DNA of 64,000 nucleotides, taken from Heterodera schachtii. Taxonomy: Eukaryota; Nematoda; Chromadorea; Rhabditida; Heteroderidae. The translations under genes were made by a program, and so were the position numbers. The stretch spans positions 270,686 to 334,685 of the forward strand of contig SIJG01000038.1 in assembly GCA_023374025.1 (NCBI GenBank), in the 5' to 3' direction. How positions within the stretch are numbered: the first letter of the stretch is position 1; each line of letters begins with the position of its first letter. Of the stretch, positions 57,990 to 64,000 are shown in pieces. The notes beneath the pieces are model-generated. The model made no database searches and was not told the origin of the DNA. It saw only the letters and a program-made list of their open reading frames with translations.

Positions 57990-58795
57990 ACATGCATTAA
58001 TTAAAAATTGGAATTGATCATAAGTATTATCCAAATCTACTTAATATAATCATTTATTTATTAAAGAATGATGCAATAATTAAAAAATAGGGATTGATCA
58101 TCAGTAGGATTATCCAAATCTACTTAATATAATTATTTATTATATTAAATAATGATGCAATAATTAAAAAATAGGGATTGATCTTCAGTAGGATTATCCA
58201 AATCTACTTAATATAATTATTTATTATATTAAATAATGAGGTAATATTTAAAAATTGGGATTTATCATAAGTAGGATTATCCAAATCTACTTAATGTAAT
58301 TATTTATTATATTAAAGAATGATGCAATAATTAAAAAATAGGGATTGATCTTCAGTAGGATTATCCAAATCTACTTAATATAATCATTTATTTATTAAAG
58401 AATGATGCAATAATTAAAAAATAGGGATTGATCATCAGTAGGATTATCCAAATCTAATGTAATTATTTATTATATTAAATAATGATGCAATAATTAAAAA
58501 ATAGGGATTGATCTTCAGTAGGATTATCCAAATCTACTTAATATAATTATTTATTATATTAAATAATGATGCAATAATTAAAAAATAGGGATTGATCTTC
58601 AGTAGGATTATCCAAGTCTACTTAATATAATTTATAAGTTTTTATTCCTATTAAAGAATGATGCAATAATTAAAAAAAAATGGGACTTCTCATCAGTAGG
58701 ATTATCCAAATCTACTTCGTATTTTTGTTTATTATATTAAAGAATGATGTTAAATAGATTTGGATAATCCTACTTGTGATTAGTCCAATTTTTTA
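57990..58795. repeat. Tandem repeat, about 83-bp unit, about 9 copies
   Basis: Unit contains AATGATGCAATAATTAAAAA, ATAGGGATTGATC, AGTAGGATTATCCAAATCTA and TTAATATAATTATTTATTA. AATGATGCAA starts fall at about 58067, 58151, 58234, 58318, 58401, 58481, 58564 and 58657. The last unit (about 58750-58790) is inverted (AGATTTGGATAATCCTAC), so the array ends in a foldback. Confidence 0.92.
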
Positions 58796-59054
58796 AACAT
58801 TACACGTTAATAATAAACAATTTTTAATAAATAAATATGGATTTTGAATGATTCTACTTATGATTATAATATAAAAGAAAGTGTTGAAGGATAGAATTAA
58901 ATTTTTTTATATATATAATGTTTATTAATGTTATTTAGGTTTATCTAATTTCTTAAGAAAAATTTTTATTAATTCACTTTTAAGTTAATATATTGAAAAA
59001 ATAATTAATAGGCTTTAAATTCCATTTGAAAATTTAATTTTATTTAAGAAAAAA

Positions 59055-60835
59055 ATGTTTTATTCTTTTTCTATTATCCCTTTTCAATTTATTATTCACC
59101 TTTCTTTAATTCACATTTCAAATGCAATTCCATCAGTGAGTTCATTAATCAGGGTAATTATTTTGTCTAATTATTTTTAATTAGGGAGACGACAAAATGC
59201 TAATTGAGTTTGTGAGAAATGGTCAGAAAATGCAAATCATTGAATATACAAAGCAAAAATACGAAGCTTATCTTGGCATTTTGTATTTTATGAAAAAACA
59301 TTGGCAATGCGACAAAATAAGGGAGAAATTTGGAGAATATGAACGGACAGAATGCCAAAAATATCGAAAATATTTAGACATTTTGTACGAATATTTATAT
59401 AGAGAATATTTTGGAATTCCAACAGTGAAGCCAAAATTTGTTTTTAAAGGTGGAATTGAAATAGAAGGACCAATAATTTATGCGGTTAATTGTCTGGCCA
59501 AAATTTCGCAATTTTATTTTATGACATGGGAGGGACAATATTATGAATATAAAATAGACAAAATGTTCAATTCTTTTGGAAATTTTGAACCAAAATTGAT
59601 GAATGAGAATAGATTGAATTATGCATTAAAATTGCCAATTAATGAAATGATTTTGCAATTGGCAATTGAAACAGCAAATAATTATAAACCAAATGAAAGT
59701 TTAGAAGGAATAATTCAACAAAATTGTGGAGAAAAATTTGAACAATATTTAGAGGAAATGTTCAAAAAAGCGGAAGAAAATGAAATAAAATACCATCCAT
59801 CGATAGCAGATGAAATAAATTGGGGCAAACACAAAATAATTGTGCATTCAAAATTCGATAATAAATTGGATTGGGTGAGAATTAACATTCAATAAAAATT
59901 AAACAAATTCAAAATTTAGACTGAAGATGCTTTATTTTCGGAATATGTCAAAGGATTAGCGACAAATTCAGAAAAATTTTTTAAAATGGCAAAACAATAT
60001 GCAAATTATTTACATCGAAAGAAAGAGAAAGGAAATCTTGCTCTGTATTATGAATATGGACTTAGGTATGATGGAATTGGACAAATGATGATCTTTTTGG
60101 GATTATACGAAATTGAGAAAATGAAAAAGCATTTGACGCAAAAATATGAAGCCCATCTTGGCACATTGTATTTGATGAAAGAGAATTGGCACTGTGAAAA
60201 AATGCAAAAAAAAATTAAAGAAAATTGCCAAAAATATCGCAAATATTTGCACATTTTGTACGAATATTTATTCGCACTTTATGTTGAAGGTATGCAATCA
60301 TTAATTAAATTAATTATTTTATATTTAAGGTAAAAACTCAGAATTGGCGAATAAATTTTCAGCAGTTAAGCCAAAATTTATACGTCCTTACGCATATTAT
60401 CAAAATGATTTAATTTCCATCATCAAAAAACTGAATGAAATTTCGAAATGTTTTTGGCAAAAAGGTGCAAATGAATTGAGCAACATCGATGATATTTGGG
60501 AGATTGTTTTGTTAAATGAGGTCGAATTGAATGATGAAATTAAAGAGGAGGAAAATTGGCTTAGTAAATTTAAACAAAATTTATTCGGACGAAAAAATGT
60601 GCAAAAAAAGGGAAAGGAAATTTTAAATTTAAGAAACAAATTTGAAAACAATTTTGGTCAAGAATTTAAGCAAAAAATGGAAAAAATTTATGAAAATACT
60701 AAGAAAAATGCCAATGAAGAAGAGGCGAAATTGGACAAAGCAATTGAAAATGCGGCAAATCATGAAGAAAAAGAAGATTTGGAAAATGAATACAAAGACA
60801 AATTCGGCACTTTCAATTCGTCGCCATTTTCATAA
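59055..60835 (+). CDS. Secreted modular family, intact member
   Basis: Four exons: 59055-59135, 59185-59874, 59920-60289 and 60330-60835. They join without stops into 548 residues (intron phases 0, 0, 1; introns of 40-49 bp). Exon 1 is a signal peptide ending HISNAIPS. The protein has an internal duplication. Module 1 is KYEAYLGILYFMKKHWQC, then ECQKYRKYLDILYEYL, then KPKF; module 2 is KYEAHLGTLYLMKENWHC, then CQKYRKYLHILYEYLF, then KPKF. Module 1 is followed by VFKGGIEIEGPI and a helical region; the C terminus is a Lys/Glu-rich coiled-coil-like helix ending FGTFNSSPFS. No catalytic motif was seen. It is the only one of six family copies in the window with an unbroken frame. I do not recognise the family; export and amplification in a parasite-like genome make an effector role conceivable, but that is inference. 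Confidence 0.8.
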
Positions 60836-61158
60836 ATTTTTTTGGTCACAAAATCTGAACTCTTTGCAAATCATTTCATTTTTCCTATTTTTGGCATTTA
60901 AATATTCTGTCTACTTCTCCCATTTACTGTATTTTTACAATTTATTTTCCTTTTTCTTATATTCATTTTCTTATGAATTTTTTAATTTTTTGTTTGGATA
61001 AAATTTATTTTTTTTAAATTCCTATTTTCTTTCAGGTCGATAATCATTTTATAATTTTTATTTTGTAATTGAGTAAATATTTATCAGTTAATTTGCGTGG
61101 TACGCACTAACGTAATATCATTTTCAACTTATTACAGGTCCTAATAAAAGTATTAAAT
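60836..61158. other. AT-rich spacer between family members
   Basis: 3' flank of the intact gene. No separate feature recognised. Confidence 0.4.
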
Positions 61159-61159
61159 G

Positions 61160-61995
61160 TGTTTTTTATGCAGGGTTTTTTTTCCATTTTTTCTTCAAAT
61201 TCTCTTCGTAAATTGGCAATTTCCACCGGATCATTGAAATGTTTCTTTTTTTGCTTTTCCTTTTTGATCATTGCCTTTTCTCCACGGACCGGCTCAGTTG
61301 GGCCCCGGCACGTTTGGGCCCCAGCGGTTTTTTGGCTATAACTTTTTTGTTGTCAACCAAATCCAACATTCTTGGTATCATTCGAAAGCCCTAAGTGTCT
61401 TCTATTAGCTTGCAAAATTTTGAAAAATTTCGTTAAGGTTAAAAAAAGTTATGACCAGAAAAATTCAAAAAGCCAAATTTTCCAACTTTTTTGGCCATAA
61501 ATTTGTTCAAAATTGGCGAAATTTTTTGGAATTTTGCAATCTATTAGAGCATCTGAAGAGCTCTCGAATGATACCAATATTGTTAGATTTGGTTGACAAT
61601 GAAAAAAGTTATAGTCCAAAAACATGCTGGGGCCCAAACGTGCCGGGGCCCAACTGAGGTAGACCGTTTCATTTCGAAATACCATTCATTATTTTGACAA
61701 CGTCAATTAATCCTCTAGTGTATTTATCACCTTTTAAAAATTTTGGCTTCGCCAGTGATGGAAATTGTTTTTTTATCTCCGGACTTTATATTTAAATTAT
61801 TTAAAAATACTATTGAAATGATAGAAATATTAACAACAAACCTTCAGCATAAATACGGAATAAATATTCATACAAAATGTCCAAATATTTTTGGTATTTT
61901 TGGCATTCTGTCCGTTCATATTCTTCAAATTTCTCTGATATTTTGTCACAGTGCCAATTCTTTCCCATCAAATACACAGTGCCAAGATGGAAATT
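61160..61995 (-). pseudogene. Secreted modular family, member 4 (interrupted)
   Basis: Reading the minus strand from about 61995: HLGTVYLMGKNWHCDK, ECQKYQKYLDILYEYLF, RIYAEG and an intron start, then KKQFPSLAKPKFLKG and IMNGISK. The frame is then cut by the foldback element at 61666-61285. Beyond it GEKAMIKKEKQKKKHFNDP (61282-61200) continues. The upstream end stops abruptly at the junction with the inverted duplication at about 61996, so the signal-peptide exon is lost. Confidence 0.8.
61285..61666. mobile_element. Foldback element, arm word TTGGGCCCCGGCACG
   Basis: Left arm CTCAGTTGGGCCCCGGCACG with a second GGGCC word, right arm its complement ending CCCAACTGAGGTAGACCG. The core has TTGGTATCATTCGAAAG on one side and CTCTCGAATGATACCAA on the other, shared with 15016-15476. 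Comparison with the uninterrupted paralogue at 55560-55610 shows that sequence is broken exactly at the element's left end. The flanks do not show a clear duplication, so an adjacent deletion is likely. Confidence 0.88.
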
Positions 61996-63555
61996 GTGAG
62001 GTATTACACTTAATTAATTTCCATCTTTTTTTTAATATAAACTATTTTTTTCTAAGCAATTTCCTAAACCACTAAATCAGATAGTAAAAAAATGTGTTGG
62101 AATCGCATGGCGGACGAACGATTGACCGACCACCTAACTCCTCACAATCAGTGATTTTTTGTTACAATTTCCCCCCAGGGGTCTCTCGCTTAATGAAGGC
62201 CATTTGGCGGTGGGCGTTTGCCCATTTTTCAAATTATTATTCATAATTTGGTTGGCATTATGTTGTGTTGTGTCGCAATTAGTGCATTGAGAGCGAATGA
62301 ATATGAATGAGAATGCCCCGAAGAAAAATATTCTCCCGTTCATCATTTTTTTGTTTGTTTTTTTTTGTTGTTGTTGCATTTTGGTAATTACAAAAAATTA
62401 AGCAATTAGTGGAAGACGACGGCGACACAACGAAAGCGAAATGGATTCATTTGTCTCTATTTAAGGCTCTTAATTTTTCAAAAATTCGTTTTTTTAGTTA
62501 TACAAAATAAAAAATTTAAAAATAATTTTAGTTTTCTATGCTTTACAGAATTCGAAATTTTATTAGAGCATTTTTTCTCGTTTGATTTTGAATATTTATT
62601 TATTATTTAAATTTTAAACTTTCCTTTTTTTCTTTAAGCGATTTTATTTTTATATCCATCCAAATCTAATTTATGTTATTTTTATAATTTTCTTAACACT
62701 TTAAAAATAGGATACATTTCAAAAAAATAATATATTTTATTCCAATTTTTTTTTTTGTTTTTTTAATTTGTTCCTTTAATTAAAAGAATATTTTTAAATT
62801 AATTTTAAAAAGAATAGATTATTATTTGCAGAAATATTCAAAGTTTGATAAAAAATTAATTTATAAAAGTAGTAAAACAATTTTACGATATTAATTAAAC
62901 CGTAAGGACAGCGAAATTCAAAGAGCTCATAAATCGGTGACATTTTCATCAAAAATTGACATTGTAAGCTCCGCCGATGGGGTTAAAGCCGGGCCCATTT
63001 CTTCTCCCGACATCCCATCAAAGCTTCTTCCTTACAGCTCCATCCTCATCGGGACCGGTCCCTCGGTCCATTAATTAATTGCTGCTGGCGCGGTGGGGCA
63101 ACCATCCGGTGCTACCAATAAGAAATGGGCAAAATGTTAAACCTCGGGTGGGAATCGAACCCACTCATGCACCCTTTCCGTGGGCAGCTCTACCATTAAG
63201 CTACCGAGGCACATCCGCCCTTTCTTTTATGGATCTTAACAACCCCCGCTTTCCGCGTTTTAACCGCCCAGTCAGCTTCTTCCTTACAAGATTATTATTT
63301 ACAGAAATATTCAAAGTTTAATAAAAAAATTAATTTATAAAAGTAAAACAATTTTACGATATTAATTTAAATATTAAAATTTAATTCCTTAAAAATTAAA
63401 ATAATGCACCGTAAGGACAGCGAAATTCAAAGAGCTCATAAATCGGTGACATTTTCATCAAAAATTGACATTGTAAGCTCCGCCGATGGGGTTAAAGCCG
63501 GGCCCATTTCTTCTCCCGACATCCCATCAAAATGTGTAAATGTGAAATGGCCCCG
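61996..63555. repeat. Inverted duplication, right copy, with internal tandem duplication
   Basis: Inverse counterpart of 52490-51404. It contains the MHRKDSE region twice, at about 62830-63020 and 63290-63550. A 15-bp direct repeat AGCTTCTTCCTTACA (63022-63036 and 63274-63288) flanks a 237-bp insert between them. The minus-strand frame 62379-62134 is the inverse copy of the ORF at 52136 and is nearly unchanged. Confidence 0.88.
63141..63210 (-). tRNA. tRNA-like sequence, probably pseudogene
   Basis: Minus strand: acceptor stem GCCTCGG pairs with CCGAGGT (one wobble), D arm AGCTTAATGGTAGAGC, T arm GTGGGTTCGATTCCCAC is perfect. The anticodon arm (between GAGC and GTGGG) does not fold well and lacks the invariant T before any plausible anticodon, so an isotype cannot be assigned. 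It lies in the 237-bp filler between two halves of a tandem duplication. It may be a real but degenerate tRNA or the head of a SINE. Confidence 0.5.
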
Positions 63556-63576
63556 GAGCAGGGCTGGCCGTGATTG
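63404..63576 (+). pseudogene. Copy of the MHRKDSE ORF, cut by an element
   Basis: Same ATG and first 50 codons as 51551-51400 (minus). The frame runs into the CAGGGCTGGCC end of the element at 63558 and stops soon after. Confidence 0.65.
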
Positions 63577-64000
63577 AATTTCCAATCACGGAAATCCGTG
63601 AGCCGTGATCACGGGGCTTTAAAAAAAATCCGTGACCCGTGAACCGTGATCACGGCACCCCAAAAACCCCGTGATTTCCGTGATCCGTGAGCCGTGATCC
63701 GTGATTATAAAAAAAAAATTTTTCTAATGATTTTTTACTTATTTATTTAAAAAAATGGAATTTAATCGCTGGAAAAATTCCCAAAAATATTTTAAAGCAA
63801 TCAAAACATATAAATCGCTTTTTTGCGCGTACTTTTTCCAAAAAATGAGTAATTTACGATTTTTGACCAATTTTTTTGAGGAAAATTAGAGCTTTTTGTA
63901 GAAATCTCCAAGGAATATTTTTTTAAACAAAGTTTATTAAGAAAATTTTTCAAATTTTTCTTAAATTTAACCAAAAATCTATTTATGTTAAAATGGGGGT
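63558..64000. mobile_element. hAT-like element with CCGTGATCACGG words, runs off the window
   Basis: Left end CAGGGCTGGCCGTGATTG is inserted where the paralogue at 51404 is continuous (GGCCCCGGAGGGGG). The left arm (to about 63707) repeats ATCCGTGA, GCCGTGATCACGG and ACCGTGATCACGG. The remainder is AT-rich, and the right end lies beyond base 64000. Confidence 0.8.

Noticed and set aside
63141..63210. Functional tRNA gene with a named isotype
   Set aside because: Acceptor and T arms fit, but the anticodon arm does not pair and lacks the invariant T, so no isotype can be assigned.

Overview
The window looks like a nematode nuclear genome segment, plausibly from a clade IV plant-parasitic (tylenchid) species. 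It is very AT-rich, with short GC-rich exons separated by small or repeat-filled GT-AG introns. It holds a multi-exon transmembrane collagen, small secreted proteins, dense inverted-repeat DNA elements and tRNA-like fragments. There are no prokaryotic gene patterns, and most long ORFs are repeat or shadow frames.

Layout: 1-8.3 kb is repeat-rich and gene-poor, with a GC-rich gene-less island at 4.55-6.68 kb. 8.3-11.1 kb holds a minus-strand RING-H2 protein gene, followed by a Gly/Asn-rich gene fragment (11.2-11.6 kb) and a small secreted-protein gene (13.4-13.9 kb). About 10.2-21.3 kb and 23.2-33.3 kb are diverged, rearranged copies of one another. Each has collected its own insertions, and FtsH/YME1-like AAA-protease debris follows each copy. 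34.0-44.5 kb is one minus-strand gene of about 25 exons for a type II transmembrane collagen of the MACIT (col-99-like) kind; I could join its exons in phase into about 873 codons. 44.5-52 kb is mostly non-coding, with a tandem array at 45.9-47.1 kb. 55-62 kb carries copies and wrecks of an unrecognised secreted-protein family. Its one intact member is at 59.06-60.84 kb, and further remnants lie at 16.2-18.6 kb and inside a collagen intron at 40.8 kb. 52.5-51.4 kb is repeated, inverted and nearly unchanged, at 62.0-63.55 kb.

The most unusual content is the mobile DNA. At least eleven non-autonomous inverted-repeat elements have recognisable 8-bp target duplications. Many have arms built from a short GC-rich word repeated several times. 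In one family the AT-rich core is shared between copies, while the arm word differs from copy to copy yet matches between the two arms of each copy. I regard this constant-core, swapped-arm design as the best candidate for something not yet described. All gene models are read by eye from the sequence; no similarity search or transcript data were available.
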